Origin: Pseudooceanicola spongiae | GTDB lineage: Bacteria; Pseudomonadota; Alphaproteobacteria; Rhodobacterales; Rhodobacteraceae | Direction: 5' to 3' | Length of the DNA: 64,000 nucleotides | NCBI RefSeq assembly: GCF_014899185.1 | Contig: NZ_CP045201.1 | Coordinates: forward strand, 3,015,501-3,079,500 | Shown here: positions 17,591 to 26,029 of the stretch, one piece after another | Layout of the letters: the number at the start of each line of letters is the position of its first letter | How positions within the stretch are numbered: the stretch's first letter is position 1 | Notes under the pieces: generated by a model | What the model was told of the DNA's origin: nothing | Seen by the model: the letters and a program-made list of their open reading frames with translations, nothing else | Database searches by the model: none | Made by a program: the position numbers and the translations under genes

Positions 17591-19024
17591 ATGCCACAGA
17601 ATGTGCTGCAAGGGGTCCGGGCTGAAATCGAAATGCTCTCGGCGATCCGCCATGTTGGCCGGATCGAGGCGGTGGATGCCGAGGTGCTGAAGGTCACCGG
17701 GCTGGGGCGCTATGCCCGGCTGGGCGACATCCTGAAGGTGTCGCGCGCGGATGGCTCGGATCTGCACGGCGAGATCGTGAAACTTGACCGCAATGCCGTG
17801 ACCGTGATGCCCGACGCCCCGGCCGAGGGCGTGTCCCTGGGCGACCGGGTGTTGTTGCGTGGCCCCCTGCGCATCGCCCCCGACGATTCCTGGGTGGGCA
17901 GGGTCATCGACCCGCATGGTCAGCCCTTGGATGGGCGCCCGATCCTGCCCGGAAGCACATGGAAAGCCTTGCGAAATGATCCCCCCGCCCCGGCCGACCG
18001 GCGCAGCCTTGGCGGGCGGCTCGACACCGGGATGACGGTGCTCAACACGCTTCTGCCCATCGTCGAGGGGCAGCGTGTCGGGCTGTTCGCGGGCTCTGGC
18101 GTTGGCAAGTCCAGCCTGATGGCGCATCTGGCGCGCAACATGCAGGCCGATGTTGCTGTGATCGCGCTGGTCGGTGAACGCGGCCGCGAGCTGCGTGAAT
18201 TCATCGACAAGGTGTTGGGGCCGGAGGGCATGAAGCGCGCGGTTGTCATCGCCGCAACCTCGGATCGTTCCGCTCTGGTGCGCCGGCGTTGTGCCTGGGC
18301 CGCGATGACCGTTGCTGAGCATTTTCGCCAGCAGGGCCAGCACGTCCTGTTCCTGGCCGATTCGATCACCCGCTTTGCCGAAGCGCACCGCGAAGTTGCC
18401 GTTGCTGCGGGTGAATTGCCGGCGCTGCGCGGCTATCCCCCCTCCACCGCGCATCAGATCATGCAGTTGTGTGAACGCGCAGGGCCCGGGGCAGGCGACG
18501 AGGGGACGATCACGGCCGTCCTTAGTGTGCTGGTGGCCGGCTCCGACATGGATGAACCTATCGCCGATATTCTGCGTGGCGTGTTGGACGGCCATATCGT
18601 CATGGACCGTGTCATTGCCGAACGCGGGCGCTATCCGGCGATTGACCTGTTGCGCTCGGTCTCGCGCAGCCTGCCCGATGCCGCTTCGGAGGATGAAAAC
18701 CGGGTGATCGCCGAGGCGCGCCATCTTCTGAGCGCCTATGCACGATCGGAGCTGATGGTGCAGGCGGGGCTATATGTGCATGGCAGCGATGCGACGCTCG
18801 ATCAGGCTATCCGCGCATGGCCAGATCTCGACCGCTTTCTGGCGGAATCGGAACATCAGGGAATCGGCGCCTCTTTCGACAAACTGCGGCTGATCTTGCG
18901 GCGCTCGGCCTCGGCTGGGCCGGGACGGCCAAGCGCAGCGGGCAAACCCAGACCACAACCGGCCCGAAAAGAGGCGGATCGTATGCGTCAGGTGCCGATG
19001 TCATTGCCCGGTCATTCCGGCTGA
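17591..19024 (+). CDS. fliI: FliI, flagellar export ATPase
   Basis: FliI is the hexameric ATPase that supplies export substrates to the gate. The 477-residue product has a beta-barrel N-terminal domain (to about 95). The F1-beta-like core has Walker A GSGVGKSS near residue 170, Walker B HVLFLADSITRF, and the catalytic segment ALVGERGREL. A lysine/proline-rich tail of about 35 residues after the ATPase fold makes it longer than usual. AAGGAG precedes the ATG by 8 bp. It is transcribed alone, rightwards, opposite flgB. Confidence 0.96.
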   Translation: MPQNVLQGVRAEIEMLSAIRHVGRIEAVDAEVLKVTGLGRYARLGDILKVSRADGSDLHGEIVKLDRNAVTVMPDAPAEGVSLGDRVLLRGPLRIAPDDSWVGRVIDPHGQPLDGRPILPGSTWKALRNDPPAPADRRSLGGRLDTGMTVLNTLLPIVEGQRVGLFAGSGVGKSSLMAHLARNMQADVAVIALVGERGRELREFIDKVLGPEGMKRAVVIAATSDRSALVRRRCAWAAMTVAEHFRQQGQHVLFLADSITRFAEAHREVAVAAGELPALRGYPPSTAHQIMQLCERAGPGAGDEGTITAVLSVLVAGSDMDEPIADILRGVLDGHIVMDRVIAERGRYPAIDLLRSVSRSLPDAASEDENRVIAEARHLLSAYARSELMVQAGLYVHGSDATLDQAIRAWPDLDRFLAESEHQGIGASFDKLRLILRRSASAGPGRPSAAGKPRPQPARKEADRMRQVPMSLPGHSG

Positions 19025-19057
19025 CGCCACAATCACTTCCGGCCGGCGCAAAAGGTA

Positions 19058-19093
19058 TGTGCCGGTGCCCGCAGATACGAGGGCACCGGCACA
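19058..19093. terminator. Perfect hairpin between convergent fliI and flbT
   Basis: A 13-bp perfect stem (arms 19058-19070 and 19081-19093, starting TGTGCCGGTGCCC) encloses a 10-base loop in the 204-bp gap between the convergent fliI and flbT stops. No T-run follows on either strand, so it is a weak intrinsic terminator at best. It could also protect 3' ends from exonucleases. The rest of the gap shows no gene. Confidence 0.55.
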
Positions 19094-19228
19094 CGGATCA
19101 TATCAATCGCCCGTGCCAACGGCGGCGCACAACAAGTGGTGCGCCAAAAACTGGCAAATTTTCGGAAATTCACAAAGCTCAGGACGTCGCGTGCCCTTGG
19201 CTGACGCCGCCGCAAGACAGCAAAGACG

Positions 19229-19633
19229 TCAGGAGAGCCGTGTGTTCAGCAGACGCTCTTCACGCGGCAGAAGCGCACGCAGGGACTTCAGGCATTGGTA
19301 GAACTGGTTGCCGATGACGGCTTCCGTCGCAGCGCTCAGCAGCGCACGGCTGTCCGGGTCTGTCAGGATCTGGCTCAGCTCCTCGATCCGGCGGAGCATC
19401 TGATGACGCGTTTCATCAGGGTCCGCGTCTCCCGTCAGGACCAGCTGCGCGGCATAGCAGACGCGCCGCACAGGTGTCGTCGCCTCTTCTGGGTGGATGG
19501 CGTCGCGCAGGCGCAGGATCTTGACGTTCGGCGTGACGATCGACAGGCGTGACCGCCGGTCGCCGTTTTCAATCACCGCGCCATTGATCAGCACGCGCTC
19601 CTTGGGAGAGAGTTTCAGGACAAGGCCACTCAT
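19229..19633 (-). CDS. flbT: FlbT, flagellin translation regulator
   Basis: FlbT is a post-transcriptional regulator of flagellin. In Caulobacter it binds the flagellin 5' leader and promotes mRNA decay until the hook is built. The 134-residue product matches the family in length, with LVLKLSPKERVLINGAVIENGD and FYQCLKSLRALLPREERLL. It overlaps flaF by 4 bp. The flagellin, flaF and flbT genes form one leftward unit. Confidence 0.93.
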   Translation of the reverse strand: MSGLVLKLSPKERVLINGAVIENGDRRSRLSIVTPNVKILRLRDAIHPEEATTPVRRVCYAAQLVLTGDADPDETRHQMLRRIEELSQILTDPDSRALLSAATEAVIGNQFYQCLKSLRALLPREERLLNTRLS

Positions 19634-20010
19634 TTCGGGATCCCCTCACTGCGTAATCCGCGCATGATCGAGGAGTTGATCTCGATGAGGGGCAGCACAT
19701 TGGCCTCTCCCTTCAGCACCTTACGGCTGTGGGCCTGTGTGAACTCGGCAAGATAGAAAATCTGTGCGCGCAATTGTGCGGGCAGCTGGTTGGCATCGTC
19801 CGCCACTTCGCCGGCGAGGAGGGTCCAAAGCTGGCGATTGTCGAAGACGGCGCGGGCGATTTCGGGGAAGGCAGCCTTGCTGCCCTTCTTGGCAGTCGCG
19901 ATCAGACGGTGCGTGATGCGGGCGAATACATCGTATTCCAAGCCGCGGGCCGTCCGGATGGGTGTCTGCGCCTGCCCGTAGGCGCGCAGAGCTTGAGAGT
20001 GAGCTGTCAC
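19630..20010 (-). CDS. flaF: FlaF, flagellin regulator
   Basis: FlaF promotes flagellin synthesis or secretion and works against FlbT. The 126-residue helical protein has AYGQAQTPIRTARGLEYDVFARIT near the N-terminus and IFYLAEFTQAHSRKVL in the second half, both typical of FlaF. The start is GTG with AAGGACTT upstream. It lies 83 bp after the flagellin stop, with a strong hairpin between, and overlaps flbT. Confidence 0.93.
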   Translation of the reverse strand: MTAHSQALRAYGQAQTPIRTARGLEYDVFARITHRLIATAKKGSKAAFPEIARAVFDNRQLWTLLAGEVADDANQLPAQLRAQIFYLAEFTQAHSRKVLKGEANVLPLIEINSSIMRGLRSEGIPK

Positions 20011-20053
20011 GTGAAGTCCTTCCAGTGTGCCGTGAGATTTCAGGGAACCTCAT

Positions 20054-20078
20054 CAGGGGCGCGACGCGCGCGCCCCTG
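20054..20078 (-). terminator. Hairpin between flagellin and flaF
   Basis: A perfect 10-bp stem (CAGGGGCGCG with its complement, loop 20064-20068) lies between the flagellin stop and the flaF start. No T-run follows. It may protect flagellin mRNA or partly terminate it, so that flaF and flbT are made at lower levels than flagellin. Confidence 0.5.
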
Positions 20079-20093
20079 ACTGTCGCCAATCCG

Positions 20094-21371
20094 TTAACGG
20101 AACAGCGAGAGCAGCGTTTGCGGCGCCTGGTTGGCAATCGACATTGCCTGAACGGCCAGCTGTTGCTGAACCTGCAGAGCCTGCAGACGGGCCGATGCCT
20201 CTTCCATATTGGCGTCGACCAGCGTGCCGATACCGGATTTCAGCGAGTCGGTCAGCGTGCCGATAAAGTCGGACTGGGTTTCAATCCGGCTCTGGACCGA
20301 ACCGAAGGAGGCCGCGGCATCGATCGACGTCTGGATCAGCGTCTCGATCTCGGTCAACGCACTTGCCGCACCGGAGTCGGTGGTGATGTCGATGTCAGTC
20401 ACCGATGCGAGACCGCCACCGATGGTATTGCCAGCGGCCGCATAGCCGTTGGCCGTCACAGTGAAGTTGTCACCTGTCGTGGTCGAGCCGGTGAAGGTGA
20501 TCACACCCGCGGTATTCGTCGCCGCAACCGTGCTGACGTTATCGCCCATTGCTTCGGTCGTATAGGCGTTGAACGCCTTGACCAGGCCTTCCGCGACGTC
20601 GGTCACTGTGTCACCATCACGCGCAACATACGAAATGTCGTTGACGCTGCCGGTGTTGACGCCTGTCAGGAAGTTCGCCGCACCCGCCGTGATCGCGACC
20701 GAGTAGCCAAAGCCGGCTTCGACTGCGGTGATGGTCACGCTGGTTGTCGGCGCGGTGGCCGCACCGGTCAGGGCAGCTGCCGTCGCATCTGCAGCGCCGG
20801 TCATGTTGTTCGTCGCAGTCGCAACGGCAGTGCCGGTGATGGCCGATGCGCTGGTGCCAAGATCCTGCTTGCCGACGGCAATCTGGCTGACACCCACGCC
20901 GGAGGTAGAACGGTCAAGCGACGACAGGATATTCACTGTCCCGCTGCCCGCCGTCTTTTCGGCGTTCGAGAGCAGGTTCAGACCGTTGAACTGGGCCGCG
21001 CCGACCACGGTACCAATCTGGCCACGCAGAGCGTCGACATCCGCCTGGATCTTTTCGCGGTCGACGTTTTCTTCCTGCGAGGCGACGATCTTGCCTTTCA
21101 TCTGCGTCAGAAGGTCGGTCACCGTTTCCGATGCCTGACGGGCCACAGCGACGGTCGATTCACCCAGTGCGAGGCTTTCCGAGATACCTTTGAAACCCTT
21201 GACGTCGGATTCCATGACTTTGGAGATGGCCCAGACAGCCGAGTTGTCCTTCGCGCTGGCAACCTTCATGCCAGTCGAGATCTGGCCCTGGATATTGACC
21301 ATCCCTTTGTTCACGGATTTGAGAGTCTGCAGCGCGACCATGGCGCTGTTGTTCGTCAGAATACTGGACAT
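20094..21371 (-). CDS. fliC: Flagellin
   Basis: This is the filament subunit, secreted through the flagellar export apparatus. The 425-residue product has the conserved N-terminal D0/D1 domain (about 1-145, starting SSILTNNSAMVALQTLKSVN). A variable Ala/Thr/Gly-rich outer domain (about 150-330) follows, then a C-terminal D1/D0 domain (about 345-425) ending in ANQAPQTLLSLFR. It is the only flagellin in the window. An untranslated leader with two hairpins precedes it. In this lineage it is expected to be controlled by FlaF and FlbT. Confidence 0.95.
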   Translation of the reverse strand: MSSILTNNSAMVALQTLKSVNKGMVNIQGQISTGMKVASAKDNSAVWAISKVMESDVKGFKGISESLALGESTVAVARQASETVTDLLTQMKGKIVASQEENVDREKIQADVDALRGQIGTVVGAAQFNGLNLLSNAEKTAGSGTVNILSSLDRSTSGVGVSQIAVGKQDLGTSASAITGTAVATATNNMTGAADATAAALTGAATAPTTSVTITAVEAGFGYSVAITAGAANFLTGVNTGSVNDISYVARDGDTVTDVAEGLVKAFNAYTTEAMGDNVSTVAATNTAGVITFTGSTTTGDNFTVTANGYAAAGNTIGGGLASVTDIDITTDSGAASALTEIETLIQTSIDAAASFGSVQSRIETQSDFIGTLTDSLKSGIGTLVDANMEEASARLQALQVQQQLAVQAMSIANQAPQTLLSLFR

Positions 21372-21391
21372 GCATTGTTCCTTTGATCGAA

Positions 21392-21431
21392 GGGCGCTTT
21401 ACGCCCGAAAATTGGCCCACCCCTAAAGGGG
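21392..21431 (-). promoter_or_regulatory. Paired hairpins in the flagellin 5' leader
   Basis: Two short GC-rich hairpins lie 20-60 bp upstream of the flagellin ATG. One is GGGCG-loop-CGCCC (21392-21406). The other is CCCC-TAAA-GGGG (21420-21431). Caulobacter FlbT acts on the flagellin 5' leader, and flbT is in this operon. These are natural candidates for the recognised RNA structure, but binding is inference. Confidence 0.4.
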
Positions 21432-21538
21432 CGGATCGGATGTCATTCTGACGGGTGCAGGATCTGGGCTTTGCCCGAACTTGCGCCATCCGTTGGGATG
21501 CAGGGAGGAACATGCGCTACAGGTGCTAATGGATTGCT

Positions 21539-21567
21539 AAATGCCGGACAGTCAGTGCCCGGCATTT
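21539..21567 (-). terminator. Terminator after the flgJ/flgN-like operon
   Basis: A 9-bp stem (AAATGCCGG paired with CCGGCATTT) has a loop of about 11 bases. It lies 19 bp after the stop of the FlgN-like gene, and a T-run ends the stem on the minus strand. A 14-bp AT-rich palindrome (21568-21581) sits directly before it. It would stop transcription before the flagellin promoter region. Confidence 0.55.
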
Positions 21568-21585
21568 AAAACAATTGTTTTGGGC

Positions 21586-21945
21586 TCAGGCGCGTTTCTC
21601 CAGCTTGTTGTCGTGTTGCTGGACCAGCGCCGTCTTGCGCCCCTTGTCGTCATAGGTTTCCAACGTGCGGCGGATCTTGCGCAGCGTCGAAAACCGGTTC
21701 GCCACCGATCGGATGCCACGCAGCGCCCCGTCCAGCAGCGCCTGGTTGCGCAGCACCTTGCCGCGCAGCGGTTGCAGCTGATGCGCCTCGATTCCCTCCA
21801 TTTCATTGAGCGAATCGATCAGGCGCTCTTTCAGCTCCAGCAGTTCCGGCAGGGCGTCCAGCCTGCCCCCGACAAGCGCTTCTCGCTCTCTTTCCAGAAG
21901 TTTATCGAGTTCTTCGATCAGGGTCTGTTGCGGGTCTTTGGTCAT
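21586..21945 (-). CDS. FlgN-like flagellar chaperone
   Basis: This 119-residue, almost wholly helical, charged protein has no TM segment. An N-terminal pattern (LIEELDKLLEREREAL, then LLELKERLIDSL) resembles FlgN, the chaperone for the hook-filament junction proteins FlgK and FlgL. FlgN proteins are poorly conserved, so the call leans on size, helical character and position. It overlaps the flgJ-like gene by 4 bp. No flgK or flgL is in the window. Confidence 0.72.
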   Translation of the reverse strand: MTKDPQQTLIEELDKLLEREREALVGGRLDALPELLELKERLIDSLNEMEGIEAHQLQPLRGKVLRNQALLDGALRGIRSVANRFSTLRKIRRTLETYDDKGRKTALVQQHDNKLEKRA

Positions 21946-22220
21946 TTCTCTTTCTCCAGAAGTGAGTGGTACAGCATTTCGGCCAGACCGATTCCCCCTG
22001 CCTCCACCATGGCTTGGGCCTGTTCTTCGCGTAAGAAAGACGCAAACTGGTCCTCTCCGATGCCGCCGCCGAAGGTCTGTGATGTTTCGCCAAGGCCGGC
22101 AGATTTCAGCATTTCCGAAAGAAACGCGGCCTCCATCTGCTTTGCAGCGTTCCAGAGCTCTTTCTGGCGCGGCGCGGCGGCTGGCAGGCTGGGCGCAATG
22201 GAAACGAGGCTGTCCGTCAT
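21942..22220 (-). CDS. FlgJ-like rod-binding protein, no muramidase domain
   Basis: This 92-residue protein matches the N-terminal rod-binding domain of FlgJ: KQMEAAFLSEMLKSAG, then the glycine-rich GGGIGEDQFASFLREEQAQ and a short C-terminal helix. The peptidoglycan-hydrolase domain of enteric FlgJ is absent, as usual in alphaproteobacteria. I took the ATG at 22220, with GGAG about 10 bp upstream. A longer frame would run into the divergent promoter region. fliK diverges from it. Confidence 0.82.
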   Translation of the reverse strand: MTDSLVSIAPSLPAAAPRQKELWNAAKQMEAAFLSEMLKSAGLGETSQTFGGGIGEDQFASFLREEQAQAMVEAGGIGLAEMLYHSLLEKEK

Positions 22221-22269
22221 CGTGAAAGGCTCCAATTTGATCCAGTTCACGGAAAATGCAGCATCATCG

Positions 22270-22285
22270 GTAAAGAAGCGGTAAC
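22270..22285. promoter_or_regulatory. Weak CtrA-like site between flgJ-like gene and fliK
   Basis: GTAA-N7-GTAAC lies in the 114-bp divergent spacer. It matches the CtrA consensus TTAA-N7-TTAAC at all but two bases. The call is weak alone; it gains some support from the site at 3498 and from the flagellar context. Confidence 0.25.
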
Positions 22286-22334
22286 CGTGATTGGCCATAG
22301 TACCGGGACGCGGAAGAACTCCCGGAGAGCATTC

Positions 22335-24398
22335 ATGAATTTCTCACAGCTGCCCCAGATGGCCCCGATGTCGGGCAATGCCTCGTCCAAAGCCCCGGTC
22401 ACGGCGCAGAGTGGCGCAGGGGAGGGGCACAGGCGGACCGCGATCAGGTCCGAGCCTCAGAATACCCCTCAGGGCGAGCCTCGCGCTATCGAAGGCCCCA
22501 CCGGGGATGACGGCTCTGGCCGCGCGATGCGTCAGAAACCTGCGACGCCCGATGACGCCCCGCTGCCGAGCCTCAGCGGAGCGCGGCGCACGGACGACAA
22601 GACCCCCGCCTTCGCCACCGTTTTTTCCACGCTGCTCGCCAAACCTGAAACGGCACCGAACAGGCAGCCGGTTGCCGAGGTCTCTCCTAAATCTGGTAGC
22701 ACAGAGACCGATGACACCGATATCCGGTTGGCCGAGAGCGATCTCACAGAACCCGAGGCGACCGAGCACCCCGACGGCGACAGCGCCGCAGAGCAGCCCA
22801 GCGCGCCACCCCGCCTCGAAAGGCGCCCCGAAGCACCGCTCGTCACGCCTCAGACGCCAGAGGCCCAGCGCGTGCGCCATGACGGGATGGCCATGTCGGG
22901 CCTCGCCCAGATGTCACAGCCCAAGCCGCAGGCACAAACCCCGGCCCAGCGCAGCGAGTCCTCTGCGGTGCCGGCAGACCTACGCACCCCGGCGGCAGCA
23001 AACCCGCGCTCTGCCATGACGCCCCCGGCGCATTGGCCCGCCGCCCCGCAGCCTCAAGCTGCGACCCGGCAAGAAGCGCATAACGCGCCCGAACAGGCCG
23101 CCCCCTCAGATATCCAAGCCCCGGTACATGCTCAGAAAATTGTGCCTCAGGCCCGGCCCGGCACGATGCCCTTGCAGTCTTTGCAGGTCGCTGCGCCCGC
23201 CTCACCCGCCCCGACGCCGCAGCAGGGCCAAGCAGAGACCGAAGCGGCCCTGCCCGCACGGCTCAACCCGCGCTCCGACAGCGCAGCGACCTTTCAGGGC
23301 ACCGCCGTCAGCCCCTCCAGCCCCGCTGAAAGCACGCCTCAGACGCGCCCTGTCCCGATTCGCGCCGACACCCCACATGGCAGCCTGAGCGCGCCCAAGG
23401 CCGCAGCGGCCCCGCAGACAGACAGACCCCAGCCCCCCTCGGCCCAGCCCGAGGCGCGCCCTGTCGCAGCCACAGCCGTATCCACGGCCAGCGCCTCTGT
23501 CGTTCCCTCTGTCGCGCCCCCGGCCACACCCGTCGCCAGCCCCCCTGCCAGCTCCAACGGTCAGTCCGCGGGCCAGCCGCGCGCGCAGCCTCAAGCGCAA
23601 GCCCCCGCGCACGCCCCCGTTCAGGCCCCCGTTCAGGCCCCCGTGACAGATGCCCCCCGCCAAGCGCCCCCCGCAGGGGCAAATCCGCACGCTTCAGGCC
23701 CCCTCGCCCCTCCCGAATCGCCAAGAGCAGCGCCGCGCAGAGCGGTGCGGGCCCCGGCCCCCGCTGCGTCATTGCCGCCCCGCACCCCCGCTCAGGCCCG
23801 CCCTCAGGCCCCTGCCAAGGCGCTTCCGCCGACCGAGGCTCCACGCTCCGACGCCGCCATGCTCTCCGCCCACGACACCGCCGAGGTCGACCCCGCCTCC
23901 CCCCGCGCGGCTGAGCTGTCGGTTCTGCACCAGGACCCGCGCAGTGCCACGCCCCGCGACCTCGCCCGCCATGTCGCGACGCAGATCGCCACCGCCGCCC
24001 CCCGTCCGGAGCCGCGCATGACCGAAGTGCGCCTCGATCCCGAAGAGCTGGGCCGCGTCACCCTGCGCCTCAGCGCCGATGATATGGGCGTCACTCTGCA
24101 TGTCACGGCCGAACGTGCCGACACCATGGACCTGATGCGCCGCCATATTTCTCTGCTGCAGGACAGCTATCGCGCCATGGGTTACCAGCGGGTCGAGATC
24201 TCGATCAACGGCCAGCAGACCGGCGGCAGCCATGGCCAATGGTCGGGCGGCGGCGGCAATGCCTCCCGGAACGGCGCAGAAAACGCCGCGACCTCTGCGA
24301 CGCAGACCCTGCCTGCCGGGCCGGAGACGCCAACCCTCGCCGCGACCCCCGTCAGGATGGGCCTGCGCCAGACCGACAAGATCGACATCAGACTCTAA
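22335..24398 (+). CDS. fliK: FliK, hook-length control protein
   Basis: FliK is secreted while the hook grows; its C-terminal domain then tells FlhB to switch substrates. The 687-residue product has a very long Pro/Ala/Gln-rich ruler region (to about 540). Three tandem 12-base units give PVQAPVQAPV near residue 430. The conserved Flg_hook domain (about 555-640) has EVRLDPEELGRVTLRL and YRAMGYQRVEISING. GGAGAG precedes the ATG. The low-complexity ruler explains the many open frames on the other strand. Confidence 0.92.
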   Translation: MNFSQLPQMAPMSGNASSKAPVTAQSGAGEGHRRTAIRSEPQNTPQGEPRAIEGPTGDDGSGRAMRQKPATPDDAPLPSLSGARRTDDKTPAFATVFSTLLAKPETAPNRQPVAEVSPKSGSTETDDTDIRLAESDLTEPEATEHPDGDSAAEQPSAPPRLERRPEAPLVTPQTPEAQRVRHDGMAMSGLAQMSQPKPQAQTPAQRSESSAVPADLRTPAAANPRSAMTPPAHWPAAPQPQAATRQEAHNAPEQAAPSDIQAPVHAQKIVPQARPGTMPLQSLQVAAPASPAPTPQQGQAETEAALPARLNPRSDSAATFQGTAVSPSSPAESTPQTRPVPIRADTPHGSLSAPKAAAAPQTDRPQPPSAQPEARPVAATAVSTASASVVPSVAPPATPVASPPASSNGQSAGQPRAQPQAQAPAHAPVQAPVQAPVTDAPRQAPPAGANPHASGPLAPPESPRAAPRRAVRAPAPAASLPPRTPAQARPQAPAKALPPTEAPRSDAAMLSAHDTAEVDPASPRAAELSVLHQDPRSATPRDLARHVATQIATAAPRPEPRMTEVRLDPEELGRVTLRLSADDMGVTLHVTAERADTMDLMRRHISLLQDSYRAMGYQRVEISINGQQTGGSHGQWSGGGGNASRNGAENAATSATQTLPAGPETPTLAATPVRMGLRQTDKIDIRL

Positions 24399-24416
24399 GC
24401 TCAGAAGGAGCCCTTC

Positions 24417-25094
24417 ATGGACGTTGCGCAAACCACCGCCGCGGCGCAGACCAGCGCTGCCACCTCCGCCAAGTCCGTCAACACCGACGCCAAGCCCGGC
24501 ATCAGTTCGGATTTTGAGACATTTCTGCAGATGCTCTCGACGCAGCTGAAGAATCAGGACCCGCTGAACCCGGTCGAATCTGCCGATTTCGCGGTGCAGC
24601 TGGCGACCTTCTCCTCGGTCGAACAACAGGTGCTGACCAACAACCTGCTGGAGGGGTTGGCGGGGCAGTTCGCCTCCGCCGGCATGTCGGACCTTGCCAA
24701 CTGGGTCGGGATGGACGCCCGCTCCACCGCGCCGGCCAGCTTTACCGGCAGCGCCATCACCCTTGCGCCTGCGCCGCGTGCCGACGCGGACGCCGTGCAG
24801 CTGGTGGTGCGCAACAGCAATGGCACCATCGTCTCGACCGGTGCGGTGCCGCTCTCCTCCGATCAGATCGAATGGGATGGCCATACCGCCTCCGGGGCTG
24901 CCCTCGCCCACGGCAGCTATACCTTCGAGCTTGAGAATTACGCCAATGGCCAGCTTCTGGGCACCGACGACGTAGAAAGCTACGCCCGCGTCAGCGAGGC
25001 GCGGATCGTCGATGGCCAGACCATGCTGGTCACGGCCTCAGGCACCCTGCTGCCCAGTTCGGCGATTTCGGGGCTGCGCAAACCCGGGTCCTGA
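24417..25094 (+). CDS. flgD: FlgD, hook cap and scaffold protein
   Basis: FlgD caps the growing hook and is later discarded. The 225-residue product has the N-terminal FlgD motif TFLQMLSTQLKNQDPLNPVE and FAVQLATFSSVEQQ. A FlgD Ig-like domain follows, with WDGHTASGAALAHGSYTF. AAGGAG sits 8 bp before the ATG, 18 bp after fliK, so the two form one operon. It is the last flagellar gene on this side, and the hook gene flgE is not here. Confidence 0.95.
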   Translation: MDVAQTTAAAQTSAATSAKSVNTDAKPGISSDFETFLQMLSTQLKNQDPLNPVESADFAVQLATFSSVEQQVLTNNLLEGLAGQFASAGMSDLANWVGMDARSTAPASFTGSAITLAPAPRADADAVQLVVRNSNGTIVSTGAVPLSSDQIEWDGHTASGAALAHGSYTFELENYANGQLLGTDDVESYARVSEARIVDGQTMLVTASGTLLPSSAISGLRKPGS

Positions 25095-25156
25095 CGCCTT
25101 GCTGCGCCGCGCCGCACCTTCTAGACAGGAGGGCAACAGGCAGCAGGGGCAATCGT

Positions 25157-26029
25157 GTGCAGCAGGCAGAGCAAACGCGCCAACCGTCAGCGCATCTTGC
25201 CGCGGACCTTGCCGCCCTTGGCCTGAGCCAGGGGCTGGCCCGCGATCCCGCCCTCTGGCAGAGCCTCACGGGCGGGCGCAGCAACCTCAGCTGGCGGGTG
25301 CCGCACCCGGGCGGCGACTGCGTGGTCAAGCTGTTCCGGCCAGAGCGCGCCTGCACCGTCTTCCCCAACGATCCCACCGCCGAGGCCGCGATGCTGCGCC
25401 ACCTCAGCGGCCAGAGCATTGCGCCCGATCTGCTGCATGCGGGCGACACGCCCCTTGGGCCCTGCATCGTCTATCGCCATATTGCCGGGCCGACATGGGC
25501 CGAAGGGCGCAGGGATATCGCCGAAGTGGCGCAGCTCTTGCACCACCTGCACAGCCTGCCCGCCCCCGACGCCCTGCGTCCGGGGCCGAACGGCACCGAC
25601 TCCCTGCGGGCCGAGATCGCCGCGCAATCCCCCGCTAAGCTGCCCCTGCCACACATCACCTTGCCCGACATCACCTTGCCCGCCGTCGCGCCCCGGCTGC
25701 TGCATGGCGATCCGGTGCCCGGCAATATCGTGGTGTCAGATCGGGGCCTGCGCCTGATCGACTGGCAGTGCCCGGCGCTTGGCGACCCCTGCCTTGATCT
25801 TGCGACGTTTCTGTCCCCGGCGATGGGGCTGCTCTATCTGGGCACACCCCTCGACGCCGCGGCGCGCGCGCGTTTCCTCGACGCCTACGACGACGCAGAG
25901 GTCATCGCGCGCTATCACGCGCTGACGCCGTTCTTTCATGCAAGGATGGCCGCCTATTGCCTCAGCCGCGCCGCCGCAGGCTCTGCCCCGGATCGCCATG
26001 CGGCCCGGTTGGAGCTTGCGGCGCTCTGA
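25157..26029 (+). CDS. Aminoglycoside/choline kinase-type phosphotransferase
   Basis: This 290-residue protein has the APH/choline-kinase fold. An N-terminal lobe carries a glycine-rich TGGRSNLSWRV strand and the ATP-binding lysine in CVVKLFRP. The catalytic loop is LLHGDPVPGNIVV (HGDxxxxN), and the metal-binding aspartate lies in LRLIDWQCPALGDPCLDLA. The substrate is unknown; relatives use sugars, choline or thiamine. The start is GTG. It converges with ubiB, with no bases between the two stops. Confidence 0.85.
   Translation: MQQAEQTRQPSAHLAADLAALGLSQGLARDPALWQSLTGGRSNLSWRVPHPGGDCVVKLFRPERACTVFPNDPTAEAAMLRHLSGQSIAPDLLHAGDTPLGPCIVYRHIAGPTWAEGRRDIAEVAQLLHHLHSLPAPDALRPGPNGTDSLRAEIAAQSPAKLPLPHITLPDITLPAVAPRLLHGDPVPGNIVVSDRGLRLIDWQCPALGDPCLDLATFLSPAMGLLYLGTPLDAAARARFLDAYDDAEVIARYHALTPFFHARMAAYCLSRAAAGSAPDRHAARLELAAL

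Noticed and set aside
23202..23844. Gly/Arg-rich minus-strand frames opposite fliK
   Set aside because: They come from the Pro/Ala-rich FliK ruler region read backwards and have no independent start site.
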